From Lachnoclostridium sp. An181 (GTDB taxonomy: Bacteria > Bacillota > Clostridia > Lachnospirales > Lachnospiraceae): a DNA stretch of 64,000 bases. A program made the position numbers and the translations under genes. Below are positions 6,854-15,699 of this stretch, piece after piece. Numbering within the stretch: position 1 is the stretch's first letter; every line of letters starts with the position of its first letter. The DNA is taken from positions 1 through 64,000 of the forward strand of contig NZ_NFKJ01000006.1 in NCBI RefSeq assembly GCF_002160325.1. Reading direction: 5' to 3'. Under the pieces are notes generated by a model, which was not told the DNA's origin, made no database searches, and saw only the letters and a program-made list of their open reading frames with translations.

Positions 6854-6906
6854 AAAACACCGCAACCTCTTGAAATCCTTAGGATTCCTTGAGATTGCGG
6901 TGTTTT
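6854..6906 (-). terminator. Terminator of tRNA-Thr
   Basis: A long hairpin with arms AAAACACCGCA and TGCGGTGTTTT lies just downstream of the tRNA 3' end on its strand, with a T run at the end. Confidence 0.75.
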
Positions 6907-6915
6907 CTCTTTAAA

Positions 6916-6987
6916 GCTGGAAAAGGGACTTGAACCCTCGACCCCTTCATTACGAGTGAAGTGCTCTACCGACTGAGCTATTCCAGC
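6916..6987 (-). tRNA. tRNA-Thr (anticodon CGU)
   Basis: This 72-nt cloverleaf on the minus strand has acceptor arms GCTGGAA/TTCCAGC, anticodon stem CTTCA/TGAAG with loop CTCGTAA (anticodon CGT), and T arm GAGGG-TTCAAGT-CCCTT. CCA is not encoded. Its 3' end faces the integrated element at 1-6850, a classic integration position for tyrosine-recombinase elements. Confidence 0.95.
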
Positions 6988-7059
6988 TTGTAACTGCATG
7001 TCACAACGACTATTATATCATAAACTTGTGATTATGCAACTACTTTCTTCCCTTTTCTT

Positions 7060-7977
7060 TTATTTTTGATGAACAACGAGTTGAGGATAAGGAATTACAA
7101 TCTCATTTTCATCAAGCGTTAATTTGATCTTTTCAAGAATCCTCCACCTTGCAGGCCAATATTCATTTGTCTTAACCCAACATCTGGAACCGATCATCAC
7201 AGCACTGTCTGCCAGGCTGTCCACATACACGATCAGCTCTTCTGTCTGAAGGACCGATTCGTCTTCTCTCAAAATTTTCTCTATCGTCTCTTTTGCCGCT
7301 TTCAAATCCGCCTCATAACTGATTCCTACAGTCAGATCAAGTCTGCGTTCATCTTTGGCTGTCACATTGGTAAGACTGGTGTTGGCAAGTGTTCCATTTG
7401 GAATCACGATCGTCTTATTGTCCACGGTTGCAAGTTTGGTGTAGAAAATCTGGATTTCCTTTACTGTCCCTTCATTTTTGTTCGTATCCTCAATAATATA
7501 GTCTCCTACCACAAATGGTTTCAACAGCAAAATAAGAACCCCTCCTGCAAAGTTGGAAAGACTTCCCTGCAGGGCAAGACCTATGGCTACACCTCCGGAT
7601 GCCAAAAGAGCTGCAATGGAGGCAGGCTCCACACCGAGGCTGGTCACAATCATGATCAAAAGGAGCGCATACAGACCTGCTTTTAAAAATGAGTCTACAA
7701 ACTGTTTTACGCCGGCATCTGCGTTGGAACGCTCCAGTGACTTTCTCACCATTTTTCTCAAAATACTGATAATCTTCATCCCGATCAGGAAGAAAATAAT
7801 AGAAAACAAAATTTTCATTCCAAATGCAATCAAATCCGGGATATGGTCATTGACATATTTTTGCAGTTGTCCAACCTGGCTGGTGACTTCACCAGTCACT
7901 TCCTCAACCGCCTCAGCCGTCTCTTTGAGTGTATCGCCACTCTCAAGATCAGCCAAAAAAAATAGTATCTGGTTCAT
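7060..7977 (-). CDS. mscS: Small-conductance mechanosensitive channel, MscS family
   Basis: The 305-aa membrane protein releases solutes during hypo-osmotic shock. An N-terminal periplasmic/amphipathic stretch precedes about three transmembrane helices. The pore helix region GVAIGLALQGSLSNFAGGV (about residues 130-150) carries the conserved alternating Gly/Ala pattern of MscS TM3, followed by the beta domain (KPFVVGDYI...GTVKEI) and the cytoplasmic alpha/beta vestibule. Length is normal for the family. AAGGTG precedes the ATG. It is the last gene of the minus-strand run that begins far upstream, and follows pgeF by 21 nt. Confidence 0.93.
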   Translation of the reverse strand: MNQILFFLADLESGDTLKETAEAVEEVTGEVTSQVGQLQKYVNDHIPDLIAFGMKILFSIIFFLIGMKIISILRKMVRKSLERSNADAGVKQFVDSFLKAGLYALLLIMIVTSLGVEPASIAALLASGGVAIGLALQGSLSNFAGGVLILLLKPFVVGDYIIEDTNKNEGTVKEIQIFYTKLATVDNKTIVIPNGTLANTSLTNVTAKDERRLDLTVGISYEADLKAAKETIEKILREDESVLQTEELIVYVDSLADSAVMIGSRCWVKTNEYWPARWRILEKIKLTLDENEIVIPYPQLVVHQK

Positions 7978-7998
7978 AAAACACCTTCTTTCGTATTT

Positions 7999-8847
7999 TT
8001 ACTTTAACTGAAGAAATGCTCCAAGATTTCCTCTTTTTCCGTACGATGCCCTGTGAGAAAACAAAAGTTCCGGATTGCAACACGTACAAAGATTGGTGAC
8101 TGCCAGATGCTCTTCTAAAATCCCTGCCTCCCGCAGTACAAACTCATTTGCTTTCCAAAGATTTAACTGATATCTTCCATTTTCTTTCTTATAAAAAAGT
8201 TCTTTCCAGTATTCTTCCCGAAAATTCTTTTGAAATCCTTCTATGACATCTCCTGTCACTTCATAACAATCCTGGCAGATGGACGGCCCTACCGCGGCAT
8301 AAATATCCTCCGTTCTGCTCCCATATAACTGGGACATCTTTTCCACTGTTCTTTTCCCTATTTTTTCTACAGTTCCTCTCCAACCGGAGTGCGACAGCCC
8401 AATTGCCCGTTTTTTGGGATCCACAAAGAAAAGAGGTACACAGTCCGCATAGAATGTGGCAAGGCAAATGCCCGGAACATTGGTCACCAGGCCATCTACA
8501 TTATCGTAATCCATCTGCTTTGTAAGCCCTTTTCCTTTGTCCTCCAACGAAACTTCCCGCACGTTTGCAGTATGCGTCTGTTTGGAAAACGTAATTTCCT
8601 CTTCTTTCACTCCAATCGCTGCCGCAATCCTTTTAAAATTCTCTCTCACATCATGCTCATCGTCCCCTCTTTGGAAACTTAAATTCATACTCGCATATAT
8701 TCCTTGACTGACGCCGCCGATCCTTGTGGAAAATCCATGTCTGACAACATTGGTTTCCTCGATCAACGGAAAGGTAAGATATAAAACATCTCCTTTACGA
8801 TTCTCATGAAAGATTTTTCTATTATCTTTATAGTGAAATTTTTCCAT
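7999..8847 (-). CDS. pgeF: Peptidoglycan editing factor PgeF (YfiH/DUF152 family)
   Basis: The 282-aa cytosolic zinc-dependent enzyme belongs to the family described both as polyphenol oxidase-like and as a peptidoglycan editing amidase that removes wrongly added residues from muropeptide precursors. Family signatures are visible in order: HGFSTRIGGVS, KQTHTANV, FYADCVPLFF, LSHSGWRGT and the late Cys-rich LCTCCNPELLFSHR. The His/Cys residues of the metal site are all present. GGAGGGG precedes the ATG. It lies between yraN and mscS. Confidence 0.9.
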   Translation of the reverse strand: MEKFHYKDNRKIFHENRKGDVLYLTFPLIEETNVVRHGFSTRIGGVSQGIYASMNLSFQRGDDEHDVRENFKRIAAAIGVKEEEITFSKQTHTANVREVSLEDKGKGLTKQMDYDNVDGLVTNVPGICLATFYADCVPLFFVDPKKRAIGLSHSGWRGTVEKIGKRTVEKMSQLYGSRTEDIYAAVGPSICQDCYEVTGDVIEGFQKNFREEYWKELFYKKENGRYQLNLWKANEFVLREAGILEEHLAVTNLCTCCNPELLFSHRASYGKRGNLGAFLQLK

Positions 8848-8861
8848 TGTTCCCCTCCTTG

Positions 8862-9221
8862 CTATCCCTGGTATTCAAATGCGTTCCTGAGCCACACGAT
8901 CTCTTCTCCCAAAATTCCGATGACATCAAACCGTACCGCACAATCTGTGCACCTTGTATGCCCAAGATATGCTGCCGCACATCTGGAAATTATTCGCTGT
9001 TTCTTTTTTGTCACAGCCTCCAGCGGCAGTCCTTTGTCCGCATCTTTTCTGTACTTGATCTCAAAGAATACGATCACATCTTTCTCTTTCGCAATGATAT
9101 CTATCTCTCCAAATCTGCATCTGTAATTGCATACAACAATTTCAAGCCCCTTTTGCCGCAGATATGTGGCCGCCATTTTTTCATAACATGTTCCGATTTG
9201 TCTTTTATTTTTATTCTCCAT
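8862..9221 (-). CDS. YraN family (UPF0102) endonuclease-like protein
   Basis: The 119-aa protein has the compact PD-(D/E)xK-like layout of YraN: G-x-x-xE near the start (IGTCYEKMAATYL), GEIDIIA, then FFEIKYRKD, with the family E-x-K core. It is usually found between rnhB and other processing genes, as here. Function is not established; a role in DNA processing or recombination is suspected for the family. Length is normal. Confidence 0.85.
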   Translation of the reverse strand: MENKNKRQIGTCYEKMAATYLRQKGLEIVVCNYRCRFGEIDIIAKEKDVIVFFEIKYRKDADKGLPLEAVTKKKQRIISRCAAAYLGHTRCTDCAVRFDVIGILGEEIVWLRNAFEYQG

Positions 9222-9248
9222 CTTTTTACTGGCACATCGGATGGAAAC

Positions 9249-10013
9249 TTACACGAAATTTTTAATAAATGTCTTTCTGTGGATCGGTGTCGGTCCAAGT
9301 TCTTTCAATGCTTTGATGTGTTCCGCACTTCCATATCCCTTATTAGATGCAAAACCATATCCCGGAAGAATTTCTTCATACTGTTCCATCAACCTGTCTC
9401 TTGTCACTTTTGCGATGATACTTGCCGCAGCAATCGAAACGCTCTTTGCATCCCCTTTGATGATCGGGACCTGCATCATCGTGATATCCGGGATTGTCAC
9501 TGCATCGTTCAAAAGCACATCCGGCTTTACATTCAGATTTGCTATGGCCTGGCGCATCGCCTCATATGTTGCTTGCAAAATATTGATCTCATCGATTCTT
9601 GCAGGACTCGCCATTCCAATTCCGGTGGCAATCGCCTTTTCCATGATTTCTTCGTAAAGCTCTTCTCTTTTTTTTGCAGAAAGTTTTTTGGAGTCATTCA
9701 GGTAGAAAATCTTCTCTCCTTTGGGCAGAATGACAGCCCCGGCCACCACAGGACCGGCAAGAGGGCCTCTACCAACCTCATCAATACCGCATATGACCCC
9801 GTATTCCTCATACCTTTTTTCATAGCAGCACATCTTCTCCAGACGCAAAAGCTCCTCCCCTTGCTTTTCCTGCATCTTTTTGTATTTAGCAATCAGGCTG
9901 GCAACGCCAGCCCTGTCATCTTCGCCGTACTGTTCATACAACATACAAAGCTTTGCGCTGTCAGCCTGTTCAAATTCTTTCTTTATATCAGCAATCGATT
10001 TGTTTTTACTCAT
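9249..10013 (-). CDS. rnhB: Ribonuclease HII
   Basis: The 254-aa enzyme cleaves RNA in RNA:DNA hybrids and removes single ribonucleotides from DNA. The catalytic motif DEVGRGPLAGPVV and the later D in LNDAV and KGDAKSVSIAAASI are present. About 70 extra N-terminal residues with a helical KKEFEQADSAKLC region precede the core, as in many Firmicutes RNase HII proteins. Its start overlaps the end of lepB by 8 nt. Confidence 0.95.
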   Translation of the reverse strand: MSKNKSIADIKKEFEQADSAKLCMLYEQYGEDDRAGVASLIAKYKKMQEKQGEELLRLEKMCCYEKRYEEYGVICGIDEVGRGPLAGPVVAGAVILPKGEKIFYLNDSKKLSAKKREELYEEIMEKAIATGIGMASPARIDEINILQATYEAMRQAIANLNVKPDVLLNDAVTIPDITMMQVPIIKGDAKSVSIAAASIIAKVTRDRLMEQYEEILPGYGFASNKGYGSAEHIKALKELGPTPIHRKTFIKNFV

Positions 10014-10563
10014 GCTGTATCACTCCTATACTATCCAGTGGCCATATCCGAACCCACGCGCGCCCGATCAAATCCTTCCGGTGCAGAACACCAACGCTTG
10101 GATCTCTGCTGTCCGAACTGTGATTCCGATTATCGCCCAGTACAAAATACTCATCTTCGCCAAGTTTGATCGGATTTTCTGCAATCCCTGCCGAATTCAT
10201 GACTTCTTTTCCATAATGTTCATCTAACTTTTCTCCGTCAATGTACACATATCCATCTTTGACCTGAACAGTCTCACCCGGAAGTCCGATGATTCTCTTG
10301 ATATAATATGTATTCTTCTCATACTGATATGGAAATACAATGATTTCATATCTCTTCGGATCGCGGAACCGATAGGAAATCTTGTCCACGATCAAATTAT
10401 CACCATCATGAAGTGTATTCTCCATAGACTGCCCGCTCACTCTTGTCCTCTGTCCCACATATGTCACAATGAAAAAAGTCAACGCAACAATCACTGCCAG
10501 GTAAATGACCCAGCTTATCACTTCCCGTTTTATATCTGTCTTCTTTTCTGTCTCTTCTGGCAT
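10006..10563 (-). CDS. lepB: Signal peptidase I
   Basis: The 185-aa membrane protease cleaves signal peptides of secreted proteins outside the membrane. One N-terminal transmembrane helix (VISWVIYLAVIVALTFFIV) is followed by the catalytic Ser box SGQSMENTL, the Lys box YYIKRIIGLPGE, and the box GDNRNHSSDSR. The ATG at 10563 (MPEETEKK) is chosen because upstream in-frame starts run into rbgA. Length fits the short Gram-positive type. Confidence 0.93.
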   Translation of the reverse strand: MPEETEKKTDIKREVISWVIYLAVIVALTFFIVTYVGQRTRVSGQSMENTLHDGDNLIVDKISYRFRDPKRYEIIVFPYQYEKNTYYIKRIIGLPGETVQVKDGYVYIDGEKLDEHYGKEVMNSAGIAENPIKLGEDEYFVLGDNRNHSSDSRDPSVGVLHRKDLIGRAWVRIWPLDSIGVIQHE

Positions 10564-10597
10564 CCATACATCCCTCTTTTCCAGTCTTAGTTCTATT

Positions 10598-11449
10598 TTA
10601 TTGATATTCCTCCGGAAATTCAAGCGTAATTTTTCCAAGCCTTCCATCCCGGAAATCATCGATGAACAGCGCAGCAGCTTTTTTTGTATCTAACTCATTC
10701 CCTTTTAAAAGACAATGTCTGCTCTTTGCTATTGCACTCAGGCAAGCGTATGCATCCTCCGTTTCCTGGATACCATATTTTTCTTCCAGAACACCAGGAT
10801 AATGCTGCTCCATAAAGCCTATCATCTGTGCAGCCAGCTCCTCACTGTTGAGAATCTCATCCTTAATAGAACCGATAAATGCCAGTTTTCTTCCAACCTC
10901 CTGGTCCTCAAACTTCGGCCACAAGATTCCCGGCGTGTCCAAAAGCTCTACATTCTTGTTCAAACGGATCCATTGTTTTCCCTTTGTCACTCCGGGACGG
11001 TTTCCTGTCTTTGTACAAGCCTTACCTGCCAGGCTGTTGATAAACGTAGACTTTCCTACATTTGGAATTCCTGCAACCATAGCTCGTACCGGACGGTTTA
11101 AAATTCCCCTTTTTCTGTCACGCTCAATCTTCTCTCTGCATGCCTCCTGAATGACACTGTGAATGGATTTCATTCCTCCTCCCTTTCTGGAGTTCACAGT
11201 GACGGCAGAATATCCTTTTTCCCGGAAAAATTGCAGCCACTCTTCATTTTTTTTATCTTCCGCAAGATCTGCCTTGTTCAAAAGTATCAATCTTGCCTTG
11301 TTCTTACCAAGTTCATCAATATCCGGATTCCGGCTGCTCATCGGCACCCTCGCATCCACCAGTTCTATGACAAGATCAATAAGTTTTATATTTTCCTGCA
11401 TCATACGTTTTGCTTTTGTCATATGACCAGGATACCACTGAAAATGCAT
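10598..11449 (-). CDS. rbgA: Ribosome biogenesis GTPase RbgA (YlqF)
   Basis: The 283-aa protein is a circularly permuted GTPase that acts late in 50S subunit assembly. The G motifs appear in permuted order: G4 NKAD (residues about 57-60), G1 GIPNVGKST, then G3 DTPG. The C-terminal domain includes the helical ANTAR-like RNA-binding part. It stands between rplS and lepB, the usual Firmicutes position. GGAGAGAAAGG precedes the ATG. Confidence 0.95.
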   Translation of the reverse strand: MHFQWYPGHMTKAKRMMQENIKLIDLVIELVDARVPMSSRNPDIDELGKNKARLILLNKADLAEDKKNEEWLQFFREKGYSAVTVNSRKGGGMKSIHSVIQEACREKIERDRKRGILNRPVRAMVAGIPNVGKSTFINSLAGKACTKTGNRPGVTKGKQWIRLNKNVELLDTPGILWPKFEDQEVGRKLAFIGSIKDEILNSEELAAQMIGFMEQHYPGVLEEKYGIQETEDAYACLSAIAKSRHCLLKGNELDTKKAAALFIDDFRDGRLGKITLEFPEEYQ

Positions 11450-11490
11450 GCCTTTCTCTCCTTTTCCCTGTTAAATACTCTATGATATCA

Positions 11491-11526
11491 AAAAGGGACA
11501 ATATACATTGTCTGTATCTGTCCCTT
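11491..11526 (-). terminator. Terminator after rplS
   Basis: Arms AAGGGACA and TGTCCCTT are followed on the minus strand by TTTTTG, just downstream of the rplS stop. Readthrough may feed rbgA. Confidence 0.7.
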
Positions 11527-11535
11527 CCCTCATTC

Positions 11536-11883
11536 TTATTTTACTAATTCTTTTACCTTAGCAGCTTTTCCGATACGTCCTCTTAAGTAGTTCAGTTTCG
11601 CTCTTCTTACTTTACCTCTTCTTACAACATCCACTTTTACAACGTGTGGGGAATGTAATGGCCAAGTTTTCTCTACTCCGATTCCGTTGGAATTCTTTCT
11701 TACCGTAAATGTAGCTCTTGTGCTTCCGCCCTGTTTTTTCAAAACAGTTCCTTCAAACACCTGGATTCTTTCACGGTTTCCTTCTTTGATCAAAGCGTGT
11801 ACTCTTACAGTATCTCCTACATTGAACTGTGGTACTTCTGCTTTTAACTGTTCTGCCTCGATTTTTTTGATGATTTCGTTCAT
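11536..11883 (-). CDS. rplS: 50S ribosomal protein L19
   Basis: The 115-aa L19 lies at the 30S-50S interface. Characteristic stretches are [20 protein letters not shown] and the C-terminal [13 protein letters not shown]. Length is standard. A good ribosome site (AAGGAGG) precedes the ATG. The 114-nt gap to trmD holds a TATGATAAAAT-like -10 on the minus strand and may contain its own promoter and leader. Confidence 0.97.
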   Translation of the reverse strand: MNEIIKKIEAEQLKAEVPQFNVGDTVRVHALIKEGNRERIQVFEGTVLKKQGGSTRATFTVRKNSNGIGVEKTWPLHSPHVVKVDVVRRGKVRRAKLNYLRGRIGKAAKVKELVK

Positions 11884-11997
11884 TGTGTGCCTCCTTCATA
11901 TTCCGACGTTCTTAATACATATTTTGTACCAGAGGACCATCTGTTTTCTTTCACAACATTCGCATTTTATCATATTCTGCCTGCATTGGCAAGCCTT

Positions 11998-12795
11998 TTA
12001 TTGAGATTTCCACGTTTCTTTCTCTGGGAGATATTCTTTTACAAGTTCCTTCTCTTTTTCCGTAAGCTCTGCCTTCCAAAGAAGATCCGGCCGCCTTTTC
12101 GCTGTTCGGATGACCGACTGTTCTCTGCGCCATTTTTCTATGTTCGCATGATGACCCGACATCAGAACTTCCGGCACTTTTTTTTCATGCCAGACTTCCG
12201 GTCTGGAATATTGCGGATATTCCAGAAGATTGTCCTGAAAACTTTCAAACTCTGCGGATACATCATTGTGCAATACTCCCGGAACCAGCCTGGAAATCGC
12301 ATCCACCATGACCATAGCCGGAAGCTCTCCTCCTGTGAGCACATAGTCGCCGATAGAAACATAATCTGTGACTATTTCCTCAAGAACCCGCTCGTCGATT
12401 CCCTCATAATGTCCGCACAACAAAATCAAATCTTCCTCTTTTGCAAACTCTTCTGCCATCTTCTGGTCAAATGTCCGCCCCTGTGGAGACAAATATACGA
12501 CCCGGACTTTTTTTTGTTCCGGCTCCTCACAGCCTGCCCCGTCTCCTGCTGTCTCATAGGCAATCTTTTCCATAATAGCCTGATAGGTCTGGTAAACCGG
12601 CTCTGCCTGCATGAGCATCCCTGCTCCGCCTCCGTATGGATAGTCATCTACACTTTGATGTTTATTAAATGCATAATCCCTGATATTGACAGCCTCTATA
12701 GAAAGCAGGCCTTTTGCAGCTGCCCGCCCTGTGATACTCGTGTGCAGTCCCTCTCTTACCATATCCGGAAACAGTGTCATAATATGAAAATTCAT
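11998..12795 (-). CDS. trmD: tRNA (guanine37-N1)-methyltransferase
   Basis: The 265-aa SPOUT methyltransferase makes m1G37 in tRNAs with GG in the anticodon region and so prevents frameshifts. Visible are [12 protein letters not shown], the acceptor segment DDYPYGGGAGM, and the knot region LLCGHYEGIDERV...SIGDYVLTGGE. The start at 12795 is fixed by a TAATG overlap with the rimM stop. Length is slightly above the usual 245 because of an inserted acidic stretch near residue 90. Confidence 0.96.
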   Translation of the reverse strand: MNFHIMTLFPDMVREGLHTSITGRAAAKGLLSIEAVNIRDYAFNKHQSVDDYPYGGGAGMLMQAEPVYQTYQAIMEKIAYETAGDGAGCEEPEQKKVRVVYLSPQGRTFDQKMAEEFAKEEDLILLCGHYEGIDERVLEEIVTDYVSIGDYVLTGGELPAMVMVDAISRLVPGVLHNDVSAEFESFQDNLLEYPQYSRPEVWHEKKVPEVLMSGHHANIEKWRREQSVIRTAKRRPDLLWKAELTEKEKELVKEYLPEKETWKSQ

Positions 12796-13301
12796 TACAG
12801 CAATCCCTCCATGATATGGACTGTCATCTGTCCCTCTTTTACATTCACATCCAGAATGCATTGTTTGATGGCCGGAAAGAGCACTTCCTTGCCGTCGTCC
12901 GTCATGATCACATACACATCATTGGCTCCTGTCGGCATCACATCCTTCAACTTCCCGAAATGCTGCCCATCCTCAGTAACCACATCCATCCCGATCATGT
13001 CCGCCACGTAATATTCATCTTTTTCCAGCGGGACTGCGTCCTCTCTCTTGACTAAAAGAGATTTGCCTTTGTATTTTTCAATTTCATTTATATTATCGAT
13101 GCCTTTAAACTTTACGATGACAAACTGTTTAAAAAACTTCACCCTCTCAATCTCCAAGGCAATCTGTTCTTTTCCTGTATCCAACAGCACATTTTTCAAT
13201 GCTTTAAACCTCGCGGCATCATCGGTTGTCGGAAATACCTTCACTTCCCCTCTGATACCGTGGGTGGAGGAAATCACTCCCACCTGAAATCTGTCTTCCA
13301 T
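12795..13301 (-). CDS. rimM: 16S rRNA processing protein RimM
   Basis: The 168-aa protein binds S19 and assists 30S head maturation. The N-terminal RimM domain ([22 protein letters not shown]) and C-terminal PRC barrel ([16 protein letters not shown]) are both complete. The start MEDRFQVG follows GAGGAAAA; longer in-frame extensions lack a site. It is translationally coupled to trmD. Confidence 0.94.
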   Translation of the reverse strand: MEDRFQVGVISSTHGIRGEVKVFPTTDDAARFKALKNVLLDTGKEQIALEIERVKFFKQFVIVKFKGIDNINEIEKYKGKSLLVKREDAVPLEKDEYYVADMIGMDVVTEDGQHFGKLKDVMPTGANDVYVIMTDDGKEVLFPAIKQCILDVNVKEGQMTVHIMEGLL

Positions 13302-13370
13302 TTTTCCTCGCTTTCTCCGCCTAACCTGGCGGATATCCTGTATATTCAAAACAAAAGGATTTTCCTATAG

Positions 13371-13405
13371 AAGAAAAAAGAGGATGCTGAAACATCCCCC
13401 TTTTT
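13371..13405 (-). terminator. Terminator between khpA and rimM
   Basis: Arms GGGGGATG and CATCCTC with a short loop and a following T run lie on the minus strand immediately after the khpA stop. The ffh-rpsP-khpA unit can end here, separating it from rimM-trmD. Confidence 0.75.
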
Positions 13406-13636
13406 CTACTGTAATATGTCTACTACAACTTTTTTCTCTTCCTTTGCTGCCGCTGCCTTTACAACAGAACGGATCGCTTTTGCAATCCTTCCCTGTTTTC
13501 CAATGACTTTTCCCATATCGGAATCCGCCACATGGACCTCCAGAATGGTTGTTTTCCCTTCTGTACGCTCATTGACAACAACGCTCGTCGGATCGTCTAC
13601 CAATGCTTTCGCAATGACTTCAACTAATTCTTTCAT
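13406..13636 (-). CDS. khpA: KH-domain RNA-binding protein KhpA (YlqC)
   Basis: The 76-aa protein is a single KH domain with the GxxG loop at GKQGRIAKAIR. In Firmicutes it pairs with KhpB (Jag) and influences cell elongation and small-RNA biology. The position between rpsP and rimM is conserved. AGGTGC-type ribosome site precedes the ATG. Confidence 0.93.
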   Translation of the reverse strand: MKELVEVIAKALVDDPTSVVVNERTEGKTTILEVHVADSDMGKVIGKQGRIAKAIRSVVKAAAAKEEKKVVVDILQ

Positions 13637-13659
13637 ACTCTTTGAGCACCTCCCGGGTA

Positions 13660-13905
13660 CTATTTTTCAATACCGGCTGCTTTAAAAATTTTGCTTACTA
13701 CTTCTGTAGGCTGTGCTCCGTTGTTAAGCCATCTCTTCGCTGCTTCTTCGTCAACTTTGAATGCGCTTGGCTCCTGATTCGGATCATATGTTCCGATTTC
13801 TTCGATGAATTTACCATCTCTTGGAGCTCTTCCATCAGCCACAATGATTCTATAGAAAGGAGCTTTTTTCTGTCCCATTCTTCTCAATCTGATTTTTACT
13901 GCCAT
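13660..13905 (-). CDS. rpsP: 30S ribosomal protein S16
   Basis: The 81-aa protein begins [19 protein letters not shown], diagnostic of S16. The ATG at 13905 follows AGGAGGTGAG; the longer frame from 13935 is unlikely. It lies 34 nt after ffh and before khpA. Confidence 0.97.
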   Translation of the reverse strand: MAVKIRLRRMGQKKAPFYRIIVADGRAPRDGKFIEEIGTYDPNQEPSAFKVDEEAAKRWLNNGAQPTEVVSKIFKAAGIEK

Positions 13906-13939
13906 CTCACTCACCTCCTTAAATATGATGATCATTTAT

Positions 13940-15286
13940 TTAAAAAGGAAATTTAAATTTACCCTTTTTACCGAATTTACCACCCAGCATTCCAGGGAGC
14001 TGTTTCATCATCTTCCTGGACTGTTCAAACTGTTTTACCATCCTGTTGACTTCAGAGATATCCACTCCCGCACCCCTTGCTATCCTGTGCTTTCTGGACG
14101 GATTCAAAAGGGAAGGATTCCTTCTCTCTTCCACGGTCATGGAATAGATCATAGCCTCCATCTGAGCCATCTTTTTCTCTCCGTTCTCCGCATCGGAATC
14201 GGAAAGCTGTGCACCCATGCCTGGCATCATGCCAAGGATACTTGTAAGACCACCCATTTTTTTCATCTGTTTCATACTCTCAAGGAAATCTTCAAAATCA
14301 AACTGAGCTTTCTTGAGTTTCTGGGTCATCTCTCTGGCTTTCTCTGCATCCATCTCCTGTCCGGCCTTCTCAATCAGAGTGAGTACATCCCCCATCCCAA
14401 GAATTCTTGAGGCCATTCTGTCCGGATAAAACTGTTCCAAATCAGATAATTTCTCACCCATTCCCACATAGAGAATCGGTCTTCCTGTCACAGCCTTGAT
14501 GGAAAGCGCAGCACCACCTCTCGTGTCGCCATCCAGCTTTGTGACTATGACTCCGTCAATGCCTATCTTATCGTTAAATGTTGAGGCAACATTGACCGCA
14601 TCCTGACCTGTCATGGCATCCACCACGAGAATAGTCTGATGCACTTCCACAGTTTCTTTGATCTCCTGAAGTTCCCGCATCATGTCCTCGTCAATGTGAA
14701 GACGTCCCGCTGTATCCAGGATCACAAGATTGTTGTTATTTTTCACTGCATGTTCCAGCGCTGCCTTCGCTATATCTGCAGGCCTGTGGTTCTCTCCCAT
14801 GGAAAATACTTCCACTCCCTGCTTTTCCCCGTTGATCTGCAGCTGCTTAATTGCTGCCGGACGGTATACATCACAGGCTACAAGCAAAGGTTTCTTTCCT
14901 TTCAGCTTAAACTTCCCTGCAAGCTTTGCTGTGGTCGTCGTCTTACCGGCACCTTGAAGTCCTGCCATCATGATGACTGTGATCGCCTTTCCAGGCTGCA
15001 GGGCAATCTCCGTCGTCTCGGAACCCATCAGCTTTACAAGCTCCTCGTTTACGATCTTGATCACCATCTGACCAGGGTTCAGACCGTTCATCACATCCTG
15101 CCCGATCGCCCTCTCCTGTACATCTTTTACAAAACTTTTAACCACTTTAAAGTTTACATCTGCCTCCAGGAGCGCCATCTTGACTTCCTTCAGTGCTGTT
15201 TTGACATCGTCCTCTGTCAGTCTGCCTTTTCCTCTTAAGTTTTTAAATACATTCTGAAGTTTTTCTGTCAAACTGTCAAATGCCAT
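13940..15286 (-). CDS. ffh: Signal recognition particle protein Ffh (SRP54)
   Basis: The 448-aa GTPase binds 4.5S/6S SRP RNA and signal sequences of nascent membrane proteins. N domain (1-85), G domain with GLQGAGKTTT, DTAGR, TKLDGD, and the methionine-rich M domain (MEAMIYSMTVEERRNP, GMMPGMGAQ) are complete. It starts 3 nt after the ylxM stop, so the two are coupled. Confidence 0.97.
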   Translation of the reverse strand: MAFDSLTEKLQNVFKNLRGKGRLTEDDVKTALKEVKMALLEADVNFKVVKSFVKDVQERAIGQDVMNGLNPGQMVIKIVNEELVKLMGSETTEIALQPGKAITVIMMAGLQGAGKTTTTAKLAGKFKLKGKKPLLVACDVYRPAAIKQLQINGEKQGVEVFSMGENHRPADIAKAALEHAVKNNNNLVILDTAGRLHIDEDMMRELQEIKETVEVHQTILVVDAMTGQDAVNVASTFNDKIGIDGVIVTKLDGDTRGGAALSIKAVTGRPILYVGMGEKLSDLEQFYPDRMASRILGMGDVLTLIEKAGQEMDAEKAREMTQKLKKAQFDFEDFLESMKQMKKMGGLTSILGMMPGMGAQLSDSDAENGEKKMAQMEAMIYSMTVEERRNPSLLNPSRKHRIARGAGVDISEVNRMVKQFEQSRKMMKQLPGMLGGKFGKKGKFKFPF

Positions 15287-15289
15287 ACT

Positions 15290-15634
15290 TTATAACTCCT
15301 CTATGATCTCTGCCGAGATTTCTTCTATCTGCACAAGCAATACCTCGTCCTTCTGACTTCGGTATTCCTCCAGCAAACTGTCAATACGGTGTACTTTCTC
15401 TTTGATAGATAAGAACTTTTTCACGAGGTGTAATTTTTCCTCATATCCTTCCAGCGTCTTTACGCACCGTTTGATCAAATCATGGACCCCCTGACGGCTG
15501 ATACCTTTTTCAGCGGCAATCTCCCCCAGCGACAAATCCTCCATGACAAACTGTTCGTAAATCTCTTTCTGATGTTTTGTCAGTAATTCACCATAAAAGT
15601 CGTATAAAAGCGACTGCTCTAAAAGTTCATTCAT
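15290..15634 (-). CDS. ylxM: YlxM-type putative DNA-binding protein (UPF0122)
   Basis: The 114-aa helical protein has a sigma-70 region-4-like HTH ([23 protein letters not shown]). In streptococci YlxM modulates the SRP GTPases, which fits its conserved placement directly before ffh. The ATG at 15634 (MNELLEQS) is the usual family start. Confidence 0.92.
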   Translation of the reverse strand: MNELLEQSLLYDFYGELLTKHQKEIYEQFVMEDLSLGEIAAEKGISRQGVHDLIKRCVKTLEGYEEKLHLVKKFLSIKEKVHRIDSLLEEYRSQKDEVLLVQIEEISAEIIEEL

Positions 15635-15699
15635 TTCTATCACCTTTGGTATCATATACCATACGCTTTTTCCTGTCAAGTATTTTTTCTTTACACCTT

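Noticed and set aside
6781-6999. ORF spanning the tRNA-Thr gene
   Set aside because: It translates the tRNA and its terminator; the peptide AQSVEHFTRNEGVEGSSPFSS is the familiar artefact of a tRNA read as protein.
8847-10169. A 440-codon plus-strand ORF
   Set aside because: It is antisense to yraN, rnhB and part of lepB, which have clear family motifs. The composition (many His, Phe, Cys, Ser) is typical of a shadow frame.
11887-13011. A 374-codon plus-strand ORF
   Set aside because: It is antisense to trmD and rimM and has no recognisable domain or ribosome site.
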